Of a stretch of 33,217 nucleotides of DNA, positions 24,585 to 32,057 are shown piece by piece. Source of the DNA: Chloroflexota bacterium (GTDB taxonomy: Bacteria; Chloroflexota; Dehalococcoidia; UBA6926); contig JAPOOK010000067.1 in NCBI GenBank assembly GCA_026713485.1, positions 1-33,217 of the forward strand. The letters are read 5' to 3'. Below the pieces are notes generated by a model. The model ran no database searches, was not told the origin of the DNA, and saw only the letters and a program-made list of their open reading frames with translations. Position 1 is the first letter of the stretch. Each line of letters starts with the position of its first letter. The translations under genes and the position numbers were made by a program.

Positions 24585-24863
24585 ATGCGCATTGCATTGA
24601 TTCCCGTGAGGGCGCTGGGGCTGCTGGTTCGGCACCGGTGCCTGTTGCTGATCGCCGCCGTGGCGGCGCTGTTCATCCTACCGTTCGCCCTCTCCCGCGA
24701 TCCGGAGATCTGCGTGCTCAACGCGATCGGACTCGCCTACGTCCTGTTCCAGTTCAGGCGGTTCGTGCTGGCTTGGGCCATCGGCAAGGCGGCGGGGGCG
24801 GCGCAGAGGCGGGCGGCAGAACGAGATCGCAGGAAGAAAGAGAAGGAAGGAGCAAGCAAGTGA
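24585..24863 (+). CDS. Small membrane protein
   Basis: A 92-residue protein. The ATG at 24585 (MRIALIPVRAL) follows GGAGG by 5 bases; a longer frame adds 18 unlikely residues. Two hydrophobic segments (CLLLIAAVAALFILPFAL and VLNAIGLAYVLFQF) are followed by a positively charged tail (RAAERDRRKKEKEGASK), which should be cytoplasmic. No family is recognised. It opens the DNA-metabolism block and overlaps the next gene as GTGA. Confidence 0.6.
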   Translation: MRIALIPVRALGLLVRHRCLLLIAAVAALFILPFALSRDPEICVLNAIGLAYVLFQFRRFVLAWAIGKAAGAAQRRAAERDRRKKEKEGASK

Positions 24864-25309
24864 CAACGACAATCGAATTGATCGACGAGAGGCCCATGGC
24901 GGCGCTGGAGCCGCTGGTGGACAGGGTGATCGCGGCCATCTTCGGACGGAACGCGGAGAAGAGAGAGTCCCTCAGCATCGCCAGAGCGATCCACGAGGCG
25001 CGCCGGCTGCGGCGCGAGGGCAAGCCCGAGGAGGCACTGGCAACGTTCTCCGCGGCCGACGCCAGAGACGCAGCGCTGGAGCAGAAAAGGTGGCTCTACA
25101 ACGAGTGGTTTGACCTCGTGCGCCGCTGCTTCGGGCGGCAGCGGGTGGTGGTCTACACGCAGGGCGACGGTCGCGCCGCCGCCCTGGAACAGGTCGCCCG
25201 GGGCGATCTCGAAGTTGTCGCGGTGCTAAGCATGAAATGGCGGCCCGGGAAGGTTGTATCACGCCGGAGCCTGCGGGGGCTGCGCGCCTTGAATGGGAGG
25301 CCGGCATGA
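24860..25309 (+). CDS. Hypothetical protein coupled to the primase gene
   Basis: A 149-residue soluble protein starting at a GTG in a 4-base overlap with the previous stop. It ends in a 4-base overlap (ATGA) with the primase, so the three genes are translationally coupled. The first 60 residues are helical, with LEPLVDRVIAAIFGRNAEKRE and a charged helix (ARAIHEARRLRREGKPEEAL). The second half has a short beta-rich stretch (RQRVVVYTQGDGRAAAL, LEVVAVLSMKW). No motif is recognised. Confidence 0.6.
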   Translation: MTTTIELIDERPMAALEPLVDRVIAAIFGRNAEKRESLSIARAIHEARRLRREGKPEEALATFSAADARDAALEQKRWLYNEWFDLVRRCFGRQRVVVYTQGDGRAAALEQVARGDLEVVAVLSMKWRPGKVVSRRSLRGLRALNGRPA

Positions 25310-26358
25310 CCATCGCAGTCCCCCGCATCGACATCGCGGCGGTCAAGGCGCGTCACGACCTCGCCGCCATCGTGGAGTCCGCTGGCGTGAAGTTGCGCGG
25401 CACGGGCCGCGTCCGGCAGGGCGTCTGCCCGTTCCACGACGAGGCCGAGGGCAGCTTCACCGTCTACGGCGACTCGCAGCGATGGTACTGCTTCGGCTGC
25501 GGCGAGGGCGGCGACGTGCTGGACTTCATCCAGCGGACGGAATCAGTGCCGCTCGCCGGAGCGCTGCAATTGCTTGGCGGCACAGCCGCCCCTACCCCGC
25601 CTGATACCCCGCGCGAGTCGCGGGCATACGTGGAACCGCCGCCAGCGCGGGATCGCGCCATCCTGACGGCGGCCGCGCGCTTCTACGCAGCACAGCTGCT
25701 TCGAAGCGAGGACGCGCTCGCCTACCTCGAAGGACGCGGCATCACGATTGCCACGGCAATCGAGCTCGGCCTCGGCTATGCGCCGGGGGTGCGACTGCGC
25801 GAGGCGCTGCTCGCCGCCGGATTCGACGGCGAGCGGGTGGCCCGCTGCGGGCTGTTCACCGAGCGTGGCGCGGAACGCTTCGCGGGCACGCTCGTCGTGC
25901 CCGACGCTGCCAACGGCCAAGTTCGATGGCTCGGAGGGCGGGCGATTACGCGCGACGCGCGGGCCCGCTTCCAGGCGTTGACCGGCCCCAAGCCGGTGCT
26001 TGGGCTGGGTCGCATCCCCCCTGATGCCCGCTGGGTCATCGTCACCGAGGGAATGTTCGACTGGCTGACGCTGTCGCAGTGGGGATTGCCCGCCTGTGCC
26101 GCCCTGGGAACGCAGGGCCTCGAGCGCGTCGCGCAGGCGGTCTCGCGGTTCGCCAACGTCTTCGTCGCCTTCGACAGGGACGATGCCGGCATCGCCGCCG
26201 CCGAAAGACTCTCCGCCCTCTTGGGCCGTCGTTCGGCGGTCGTCCGGCTTCCCCGCGACTTCATGGATGTCGGGGAACTCGCCACCGCACCGGACGGACG
26301 CGCCGCCTTCATCGCTCAGTTGGCCGAGGCGGCGCGAGAGAGGAGAACGGAACGATAG
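25306..26358 (+). CDS. DnaG-like primase (CHC2 zinc finger plus Toprim)
   Basis: A 350-residue protein starting at the ATG of an ATGA overlap. The N-terminal zinc-binding module has Cys41, His44, Cys62 and Cys65 (CPFH to YCFGC). A linker and the primase core follow, then the Toprim domain with the glutamate in VIVTEGMFDWL and the acidic pair in FVAFDRDDAG. This is the DnaG order, but at about 350 residues it lacks the C-terminal helicase-binding domain of chromosomal DnaG. It probably primes the element's own DNA, for example the transferred single strand after conjugation. Plasmid and phage primases of this shortened form are known. Confidence 0.9.
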   Translation: MTIAVPRIDIAAVKARHDLAAIVESAGVKLRGTGRVRQGVCPFHDEAEGSFTVYGDSQRWYCFGCGEGGDVLDFIQRTESVPLAGALQLLGGTAAPTPPDTPRESRAYVEPPPARDRAILTAAARFYAAQLLRSEDALAYLEGRGITIATAIELGLGYAPGVRLREALLAAGFDGERVARCGLFTERGAERFAGTLVVPDAANGQVRWLGGRAITRDARARFQALTGPKPVLGLGRIPPDARWVIVTEGMFDWLTLSQWGLPACAALGTQGLERVAQAVSRFANVFVAFDRDDAGIAAAERLSALLGRRSAVVRLPRDFMDVGELATAPDGRAAFIAQLAEAARERRTER

Positions 26359-26373
26359 CAGACCACCGATTGA

Positions 26374-26414
26374 CGGGGTACAACTGCCCCGCACACGGGC
26401 CGACTGACGGCCCG
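26374..26414 (+). terminator. Two short hairpins after the primase gene
   Basis: CGGGG-N8-CCCCG (26374-26391) and CGGGCCG-ACTGA-CGGCCCG (26396-26414) lie in the gap before the annealing-protein gene. They are weaker than the other stem-loops of this block. They may reduce read-through or protect mRNA ends. Confidence 0.35.
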
Positions 26415-26444
26415 CTCACTTATCGGACAAGCAAGGAGAGAACC

Positions 26445-27212
26445 ATGGTCAACACGAACGGCAACGGTCACAAGAACGGCGCGAATCCCACGGCCATCAC
26501 GCCGGTGAACGGGCACGACGCCATCCTCTGGGACGGTCTCGCGCCCGGCATCAGGCAGGAGTTGGACACACCCATCAACCCCGCGCTGGTCTCGCAGCGG
26601 AAGGGGCGAGGCGGCAAGACCTTCTCGTACATCGAGGGGCACACGGTCATCGATGAGGCGAACCGCGTCTTCGGCTACGGCGGCTGGGGCTACGACGTGA
26701 TGGGCGACGTGACGCTGCGGGAGATAGATAGCGTCGATGGCAAGACGGGCGAGATCCGCCGCATCCGCGCCTACGCCGCCACAGTGCGCGTCGCGGTGCT
26801 GGGAGCGCCGTCCCGCATGGACGTCGGTTTCCACGCAGTCGTCGAGGACAACGCCGACGGGCATGAGACGGCCGTCAAAGGAGCGGTCACCGACGGCCTC
26901 AAGCGGGCGCTGCGCTCCTTCGGGGCGCGGTTCGGGAACGCGCTCTACGGCGATTCACAGACGGGCATCGTCGAGGTGACGAGGGAGCCGTCGACCAGGC
27001 CGGCGGTCGAGAGGCAAAAGTTGGGCATTCGCCTGTACGAACTCGGCAAGTCACAGGGATTCAACGCCGAGCAGGTGGAGGCCGCAGTCAAGGCGCGCAC
27101 CGGCAGGGGCGTCACCCAGATCAGCACCGAGGAACTGGCCGATCTGGTCGCGGCGGCGGAGAGGAAGGTCGACGAACAGAAGAGGCACTCTGAGCCGCCG
27201 ACGGCGGCCTAG
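26445..27212 (+). CDS. Rad52/Rad22-family single-strand annealing protein
   Basis: A 255-residue protein. The ATG at 26445 follows AAGGAG. After a low-complexity N-terminus (NGNGHKNGA), residues of roughly 45-185 hold the Rad52-type core: YIEGHTVIDEANRVFGYGGW, then RAYAATVRVAVL, a short acidic stretch, and the family signature AVKGAVTDGLKRALRSFGARFGNALYG. Such proteins form rings on single-stranded DNA and anneal complementary strands. The nuclease and SSB genes downstream suggest a Red/RecET-like recombination set. The C-terminus is charged (ERKVDEQKRHSE). Confidence 0.9.
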   Translation: MVNTNGNGHKNGANPTAITPVNGHDAILWDGLAPGIRQELDTPINPALVSQRKGRGGKTFSYIEGHTVIDEANRVFGYGGWGYDVMGDVTLREIDSVDGKTGEIRRIRAYAATVRVAVLGAPSRMDVGFHAVVEDNADGHETAVKGAVTDGLKRALRSFGARFGNALYGDSQTGIVEVTREPSTRPAVERQKLGIRLYELGKSQGFNAEQVEAAVKARTGRGVTQISTEELADLVAAAERKVDEQKRHSEPPTAA

Positions 27213-27233
27213 TCGCCAGCCCACGAGCAGTAC

Positions 27234-27269
27234 AGCGGGGCCGCCTCCTGAAATAGGGACGGCCCCGCT
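27234..27269 (+). terminator. Strong intergenic stem-loop after the annealing-protein gene
   Basis: AGCGGGGCCG (27234-27243) pairs perfectly with CGGCCCCGCT (27260-27269). It is followed by TCCTCTTAGAGGAGAGG rather than a T tract, in which CCTCT can pair with AGAGG next to the Shine-Dalgarno of the following gene. Confidence 0.6.
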
Positions 27270-27294
27270 TCCTCTTAGAGGAGAGGCAGCACAC

Positions 27295-27681
27295 ATGGAA
27301 CAGACGAACAGAACACGGCCCCGCTCGCTGAGCGGCACGACGACGGTGATCGCCACCGCGCACGGCAATCTCTACTTGACCGTCTCGGTGGACGAGAACG
27401 GCGAGCCCTTCGAGGTATTCGGGCAGTTGGGGAAGGCGGGCACGTTCGAGCGCGGCCTGACCGAGACGGCCTGCCGCCTCGTGTCGCTGCACCTCAGGCG
27501 CGGGACGCCGATCGCCGAGATCGTCGATCAACTCGCGGGCATCCACGAGATGCAGCCCTGGCCGAATGAGTTGCCCGACGGCTCGAGCGGCTGGGTGCAC
27601 GGCATCGCCGATGCCATCGCACACGTCCTGCGGCCCTTCGCGGCCGAAAGGAAACACGGCGCAACCGAACGCGCCGCCTGA
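27295..27681 (+). CDS. TSCPD-domain protein lacking the usual cysteines
   Basis: A 128-residue protein with GAGAGG upstream of the ATG. Residues of roughly 15-108 match the TSCPD domain found at the C-terminus of B12-dependent ribonucleotide reductase and as stand-alone proteins: TTVIATAHGNLYLTVSVDENG, PFEVFGQLGKAG, then LVSLHLRRGTPIAEIVDQLAGI. The cysteine after the LGKAG turn and the cysteine of the usual GIRCP stretch are absent (here AGTFERG and GIHEMQP). Stand-alone TSCPD proteins have no firmly known role. Being between a Rad52-like protein and a nuclease suggests a DNA-related or nucleotide-related function. Confidence 0.75.
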   Translation: MEQTNRTRPRSLSGTTTVIATAHGNLYLTVSVDENGEPFEVFGQLGKAGTFERGLTETACRLVSLHLRRGTPIAEIVDQLAGIHEMQPWPNELPDGSSGWVHGIADAIAHVLRPFAAERKHGATERAA

Positions 27682-27707
27682 CAGTCATTCCCTACAGGAG
27701 GAACGAG

Positions 27708-28763
27708 ATGACGACCACGATTGAGTCAGATTCAGACTTGGGAGCGGATCCCTATTCGCGGCCTAACGCGCGGTTCCGTGAGGACGGCGTGCTGGAGATT
27801 CGCGCCTCGGCAGTCGGCGACTGCCGCCGCGCCCTCTGGTATGCCGCGACGGGGCATCCCGCCACGAACCCGCCCTCGGAATCCGCCCTCACCACGATGG
27901 AGACGGGCACGGCCTTGGAACCCGTCGTGCTCAGGGCGATGGAGCGCGCCGGCTGGGAGATCCACCCGGCCGACCGCAAGAATCCGCAGTTGGTGTCCGT
28001 CGCCATCGGCCCCGCAGCGCTCATCAGCGGTCATCCGGACGCCACGGGAGTCATGCCCATCTTCGGCGGCGAGGCGGTCATCGAGGTGAAGACCCGCAAT
28101 CCTGACGCCTTCAAGCGCTGGCAAATGCTGGGCGCGGAACGCAGCCACCCGAACGCCGTCGCGCAGGCCGCGGTCTACACGTTGGGCGCGTTCGGCGAGA
28201 TGCGGGATGCGGTCATCGCCTGCATGGACACGGGCAGCAGGACGTGGGACTACGAGGTGATTCCGGCAGAGCGGCTCACGACGGCGCTGCGGGACGCCTC
28301 TAAACGGCTGGGGCAGCTGGCCGCGCACCATGCACTCATCGGGCCGGATCCCGACTCACTACCGGACCGCGACTTCACCGCGGAGTCGTGGCAGTGCCGG
28401 AGTTGCCCGTTCCTGGCGACATGCCAGCCGGAGGCGGCCGCACAACCAAGTGACATTGAAGAGGACGGCCGTGAGGTCAAGGAGGTGAACGACGACGATG
28501 CTCGGCGGGCGGTCTCGGACTACCTGTCGGCGCAGGACGCCGTGCGCGGGCCGGAGCTGGCCAAACGCGCGGCGCTGGACACGCTCAGGGCGTGGATGAC
28601 GGGCCAGGAATCTGGCAAGGCGGAGATCGACGGTCACACCGTCAGCCTCGTACAGTCGCGGCGCTACACCGTCGACCACAGGAAGCTCAACGCCCTGCTC
28701 GATCCCGAGACCCGCGCGGAGATCGTCACGGAGAACCTCTCCGAGTACGTCCGCGTCAGCTAG
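27708..28763 (+). CDS. Cas4/RecB-like PD-(D/E)XK exonuclease, Fe-S cluster type
   Basis: A 351-residue protein with AGGAGG upstream of the ATG. Nuclease motifs are visible as SGHPDATG near residue 108 (metal-binding Asp) and AVIEVKT near 124 (E-x-K), followed by a Gln-containing helix (NAVAQAAVYTLGAFG). A cysteine in GDCRRALWY near 38 and three in WQCRSCPFLATC near 229-238 have the Cas4/AddB Fe-S spacing. The last 90 residues form an extra helical domain of unknown role. It probably resects DNA ends to give the single strand used by the neighbouring annealing protein. It is not CRISPR-linked here: no cas1, cas2 or array is present. Confidence 0.85.
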   Translation: MTTTIESDSDLGADPYSRPNARFREDGVLEIRASAVGDCRRALWYAATGHPATNPPSESALTTMETGTALEPVVLRAMERAGWEIHPADRKNPQLVSVAIGPAALISGHPDATGVMPIFGGEAVIEVKTRNPDAFKRWQMLGAERSHPNAVAQAAVYTLGAFGEMRDAVIACMDTGSRTWDYEVIPAERLTTALRDASKRLGQLAAHHALIGPDPDSLPDRDFTAESWQCRSCPFLATCQPEAAAQPSDIEEDGREVKEVNDDDARRAVSDYLSAQDAVRGPELAKRAALDTLRAWMTGQESGKAEIDGHTVSLVQSRRYTVDHRKLNALLDPETRAEIVTENLSEYVRVS

Positions 28764-28790
28764 CCGCCCCCAACACCGAGGGCGCACTAC

Positions 28791-28820
28791 GGGGCTGTTC
28801 CCAATAGCGGGAGCAGCCCC
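28791..28820 (+). terminator. Strong intergenic stem-loop before ssb
   Basis: GGGGCTGTTCCC (28791-28802) pairs with GGGAGCAGCCCC (28809-28820) over 12 positions, with one G-T pair and the loop AATAGC. It is followed by CTCTTCCTTAAAGGAGG, in which TCCTT can pair with AAGGA. The AAGGAGG here has no start codon at the right distance. Confidence 0.6.
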
Positions 28821-28891
28821 GCTCTTCCTTAAAGGAGGCGCAATACCGCGCCACGAAAGATCGCATCCAATTGCGAGAAGGAGTTCAAAAG

Positions 28892-29284
28892 ATGTCACGC
28901 ACGATCAATCGCGTCGAGCTGCTGGGCCGCGTGGGCAACGAGCCCGAGATGCGGTACACGCCGAGCGGCACCGCCGTCACCCAGCTCCGGCTGGCCACCG
29001 ACCGGAATCGCCAGAACGGGGAGACCGAGGCCGACTGGCACACCGTCACGGTGTGGGACAAGCTCGGCGAGGCCGTGAACCAGTACGTCAGGAAGGGCCA
29101 GCGTCTCTACGTTGCGGGCCGCCTCGCCCAGAACACCTACGAGGCGAAGGACGGCACACGCCGCTACGCCACCGAGATTTACGCCTCCGAGGTGGTGTTC
29201 CTGGACGGCGGCAACGGCAATGGCTCCCACAGCGAGGCGTCCGAGTTCGACGAGGACGTGGAGCCGGGCGGTTCCCCTTTCTAG
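28892..29284 (+). CDS. ssb: Single-stranded DNA-binding protein
   Basis: A 130-residue protein with GAAGGAG upstream of the ATG. The OB-fold is standard: INRVELLGRVGNEPEMRYTPSG, then TDWHTV-like DWHTVTVWDKLGEAVNQYVRKGQ, LYVAGRL and YATEIYASEVVFL. The C-terminal tail is short and acidic (EFDEDVEPGGSPF), keeping the final Pro-Phe that SSB uses to recruit partner proteins but with less acidity than in E. coli SSB. It coats single strands made during transfer and recombination. Its short tail suits an element-encoded SSB. Confidence 0.95.
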   Translation: MSRTINRVELLGRVGNEPEMRYTPSGTAVTQLRLATDRNRQNGETEADWHTVTVWDKLGEAVNQYVRKGQRLYVAGRLAQNTYEAKDGTRRYATEIYASEVVFLDGGNGNGSHSEASEFDEDVEPGGSPF

Positions 29285-29327
29285 CTGGACCGACGAATCG
29301 ACGCCTGCCCGCCTGAGCAGACGCCAC

Positions 29328-29362
29328 ACGGGGCCGACTCCCCATTTGGGAGTCGGCCCCGT
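29328..29362 (+). terminator. 15-bp perfect stem-loop after ssb
   Basis: ACGGGGCCGACTCCC (29328-29342) pairs exactly with GGGAGTCGGCCCCGT (29348-29362) around the loop CATTT. It is followed by CTTCCGTTAAC. It is the strongest of the block's hairpins and probably ends or processes the ssb message. Confidence 0.65.
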
Positions 29363-29373
29363 CTTCCGTTAAC

Positions 29374-29393
29374 GAGTCCCTCCGGAGGAACTC
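29374..29393 (+). promoter_or_regulatory. Possible hairpin over the radC ribosome-binding site
   Basis: GAGTCCCTCC and GGAGGAACTC are complementary except at one position and are directly adjacent. The GGAGG Shine-Dalgarno, 7 bases before the ATG, could be folded away. The loop would have to come from the central CCGG. Confidence 0.35.
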
Positions 29394-29395
29394 CC

Positions 29396-29902
29396 ATGAC
29401 ACGCAAGAAACCCTCGGAGCCGTCCGAGATCATCGACGCGCTCCGCACCAATCTCCAACTCCTCGGCGAACTCGCCGTCCGCTACGAGGTGAGCACGAAA
29501 CCCTCCCGACGTAACGGTCACGTCGTCACCGTCTCCAGCCCCCACGACGTTCACGCGCTGCTGCGCGACGAGATGGCGGAACTGGCGCAGGAACAACTGC
29601 GCGTCCTGCTGCTCGACAAGAGGAATCCCCTCGCGGGGCAGCGCGTCATCTACCAGGGCACGGTCAGCGAATGCGCCATCCGGCCCGCCGAGGTGCTGAG
29701 GCCCGCCGTCGTGGAGGGCATGCCGCACCTCATCGTGGCCCACAACCACCCGTCGGGCGATCCCACCCCCAGCCCGGAGGACATCCGGGCCACCCGCGAA
29801 CTCCAGCGGTCCTGCAAGCTGCTGGGCGTCGATCTCCTCGACCACGTCGTCATCGGCGGCGACCACTTCTCAAGCATCAAAGACCTCGGCCACATCGACT
29901 GA
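29396..29902 (+). CDS. RadC-family JAMM/MPN+ protein
   Basis: A 168-residue protein starting at the ATG after GGAGG. It contains the JAMM metal motif HNHPSGDPTPSPED near residues 119-132, that is H-x-H-x7-S-x2-D, all present. It is preceded by VIYQGTVSECAIRPAEVLRPAV and followed by LLDHVVIGGDHFSSI. The N-terminal helix-hairpin-helix of chromosomal RadC is absent. RadC-like proteins are common on plasmids, phages and genomic islands. The activity is unsettled, with a metal-dependent nuclease or peptidase role proposed. Confidence 0.93.
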   Translation: MTRKKPSEPSEIIDALRTNLQLLGELAVRYEVSTKPSRRNGHVVTVSSPHDVHALLRDEMAELAQEQLRVLLLDKRNPLAGQRVIYQGTVSECAIRPAEVLRPAVVEGMPHLIVAHNHPSGDPTPSPEDIRATRELQRSCKLLGVDLLDHVVIGGDHFSSIKDLGHID

Positions 29903-29959
29903 GGCGCCACGGGGCAACGTACCCGCATCCACCCGCTCCCTACAGGAAAGGACACGCCA

Positions 29960-30592
29960 ATGACTGTTCAGACGGCAATGATCGACGCCGAGTCGCTGTA
30001 CACGGTGAACGCGGGCGGCTTCTCCGCCACGGCGGACGCCTTCGCCCGCGATCCGAAGGACGGGACGCTCTGGTTCCTGTCGATGGTCGGGGCGCAAACG
30101 GCGCTCAAGGCCATCTGGGGCTCCATGCTCAAGCAGCCGCCCGAGCCCGCCCACCTGATTCGCGGCGTCGACGGCATCGCAATCTCCGGCGGCTACCAGC
30201 GCTGCGTCATCCCGCCCACCACCATCGGCACTTGGACGACGAAGATCCAGCGACTCCCGTCGTCGGGCGGCTGGCACGCGCTGGTCTTCACACGCATGGC
30301 GGAGTACGCCTTCGAACGCGACGACTTCCTCTTGCTCGCCGAGTCGGAGGACGCGGCCCCCGCCCTGCATCACCGCTTCCTGGACCGACGGAGCCCGCTG
30401 CCGCTGCACCGCGACTGGGCGGAATGGCTCTGGAAGCGCGGTCAGCGGCGCAAGGAGATCATCAGGCTCGACTCGCAGGGCATCGTCGCCTACCGGTGCT
30501 CCCCCGATTCCGAGGCGCTCCGCGAGGACCTGTCCATGGCGGTCGGCATGGGCGCGCTGACGCTCCAACAACCGGAGGCCGCCGATGGATAA
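29960..30592 (+). CDS. Hypothetical protein of the DNA-metabolism block
   Basis: A 210-residue soluble protein with AGGAAAGG upstream of the ATG. Notable stretches are LWFLSMVGAQTALKAIWGSML, GGWHALVFTRMAEYAFERDDFLLLAE and the basic WLWKRGQRRKEIIRL. There is no signal peptide, membrane segment or cysteine cluster. I do not recognise a family. It overlaps the next gene by 8 bases, so the two are probably translated together. Confidence 0.65.
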   Translation: MTVQTAMIDAESLYTVNAGGFSATADAFARDPKDGTLWFLSMVGAQTALKAIWGSMLKQPPEPAHLIRGVDGIAISGGYQRCVIPPTTIGTWTTKIQRLPSSGGWHALVFTRMAEYAFERDDFLLLAESEDAAPALHHRFLDRRSPLPLHRDWAEWLWKRGQRRKEIIRLDSQGIVAYRCSPDSEALREDLSMAVGMGALTLQQPEAADG

Positions 30593-30977
30593 GACACTCA
30601 GGAAGGCACGACGCGCCAACGTCAAGCGGCGACAGAAGAACGTTCGCGCCTGGAAGAGGTTCGCGCTCGACGGCGGTCTCTGCGCCTACTGCGGACACGA
30701 CGGCGGCTCGCACCTGACCGTCGCCGTCCAACCCCACTTCTACCGTCCCGCCACGCGGGAGGAGAGCGGCGACGGACGCGTGACACTGTACACCCACCGT
30801 ATCGGCGCGGAGAGGGTGGTCCTCGTCAGGCGCGTCGCCGTCGCCCGTGACGCGGAGATCGTCACGGCCTACTGCACGACCTGCGCAGCACGCCTCAGGA
30901 CGAGCCAGGCGCTCTGCTTCCAGCAGACCCACGGCGTCGGCGAGGTCATCGGCATCAACGACAAGGACACGGACTAG
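30585..30977 (+). CDS. Hypothetical protein with two CxxC motifs
   Basis: A 130-residue protein starting inside the previous gene. It has a very basic N-terminus (RKARRANVKRRQKNVRAWKR), a first CxxC in LCAYCGHDGG near residue 33 and a second in YCTTCAARL near 96. The four cysteines probably hold one zinc ion. With the basic start this suggests nucleic-acid binding, possibly an HNH-like or zinc-ribbon fold. No catalytic HNH residues can be named. Confidence 0.62.
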   Translation: MDKTLRKARRANVKRRQKNVRAWKRFALDGGLCAYCGHDGGSHLTVAVQPHFYRPATREESGDGRVTLYTHRIGAERVVLVRRVAVARDAEIVTAYCTTCAARLRTSQALCFQQTHGVGEVIGINDKDTD

Positions 30978-30990
30978 GAAGGAGATTCAC

Positions 30991-32031
30991 ATGCGACTCG
31001 CAGCACAGGCCAAGGGCGGCTACTATCCCACGCCGGACCGGGTCGTCGATATGATCGGCGGCCTGATGCGGCAGCCCTACGGCTACCATCAGGCATCGAA
31101 AGCAAGCGTCCGCGCGCTCGATCCCTGCTGTGGCCCGGGCGACGCTCTCGGACGGCTGACCGACCTGCTCCGGCAGGGCGGCACAGCGGCGGTCGAGACC
31201 TACGGCGTCGAGCTCCACAAGGAACGCGCTGAGGAAGCGGCCGAACGGCTCGACCACGTGCTCCCTGCGGACACCTTCCAGACTTCCATCGCCAACGGCG
31301 CGTTCGGGCTACTGTTCCTGAACCCCCCGTACGACTGGGAACAGGACGACAAGAAGCGCGTCGAACACGCCTTCCTCACCCACTGCACCCGCTACCTGGT
31401 CGACGGCGGCGTGCTGGTCTTCATCGTGCCCCGCCAACGGCTCACCGTCTCGGCGCGGTTCCTGTCGACGCACTACATGCGGGTGCGCTGCTGGGCGTTC
31501 CCCGATCCCGAGCGGGAGGCCTTCGACCAGGTGGTGCTCATAGCCATCCGGCGATCCGATCCCAGTCCCGACTCCGCCACGGAGGCGCAGATCAGGGAAT
31601 GGGCCGAGGGGGAGCCCGAGACACTGACCCACTCCCAGTACACGGTCTTCTATCCGCCGGTGACCGCCGTCGGGGACATCCTCTTCACGCGGCGCACGGT
31701 CGATCCCGTTGCCGCGGCAGTCGAGGCGCGACGCTCCGGACTGTGGACGAACCCGCAGATCACGGACGTGCTCTGGCCCGCCAAGGAGGACCGCACCCGG
31801 CCACTCATGCCGCTGCGGCGCGGTCACATGGCCATGCTCGTGGCGGCCGGCTTCCTGGACAACCTCCAGCTGGAGGCGGACGGAAGGCGCATCCTCGTCA
31901 AGGGGCGCACGTCCAAGGAGATGGAGCTCGTCGACGAGACGCCCGAGAAGGAGGTGTTCCGCGAGAGGCTGAAGACGACGGTCGTCGCCCTCGGCCTCGA
32001 CGACGGCGAGATAACAGACATCGCCGCCTAG
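30991..32031 (+). CDS. DNA methyltransferase-like protein (DUF6094 type)
   Basis: A 346-residue protein. The ATG at 30991 (MRLAAQAKGGYYPTP) has GAAGGAG upstream. It contains the SAM-binding motif LDPCCGPGDAL near residue 44 and the amino-methyltransferase motif NPPYDWEQ near 111, followed by GGVLVFIVPRQRL. The opening AKGGYYPTPDRV is characteristic of the DUF6094 proteins found on mobile elements next to helicases. Whether it methylates DNA is unproven; the intact NPPY supports N6-adenine chemistry. It could mark element DNA against host restriction, or work with the helicase that follows. Confidence 0.8.
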   Translation: MRLAAQAKGGYYPTPDRVVDMIGGLMRQPYGYHQASKASVRALDPCCGPGDALGRLTDLLRQGGTAAVETYGVELHKERAEEAAERLDHVLPADTFQTSIANGAFGLLFLNPPYDWEQDDKKRVEHAFLTHCTRYLVDGGVLVFIVPRQRLTVSARFLSTHYMRVRCWAFPDPEREAFDQVVLIAIRRSDPSPDSATEAQIREWAEGEPETLTHSQYTVFYPPVTAVGDILFTRRTVDPVAAAVEARRSGLWTNPQITDVLWPAKEDRTRPLMPLRRGHMAMLVAAGFLDNLQLEADGRRILVKGRTSKEMELVDETPEKEVFRERLKTTVVALGLDDGEITDIAA

Positions 32032-32057
32032 ACGGCCAGTTTCATGGCCGAATCTCA

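Noticed and set aside
24184-24597. 137-codon minus-strand open frame in the repeat region
   Set aside because: Arg/Pro/Cys-rich with no family likeness; it would overlap the start of the membrane-protein gene.
24452-24859. N-terminal extension of the gene ending at 25309
   Set aside because: The upstream part of the frame is Arg/Gly-rich and overlaps the small membrane-protein gene; the GTG in the 4-base overlap is the better start.
27708-28763. Cas4-like gene as part of a CRISPR system
   Set aside because: No cas1, cas2 or repeat-spacer array in the window; the neighbours are recombination genes.
30638-30648. GAACGTTC as a second SOS box
   Set aside because: The half sites are adjacent instead of 4 bases apart, and it lies inside a coding region.
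29671-30717. 348-codon plus-strand open frame
   Set aside because: Arg/Pro/His-rich shadow overlapping the radC-like gene and the following unknown gene in another frame.
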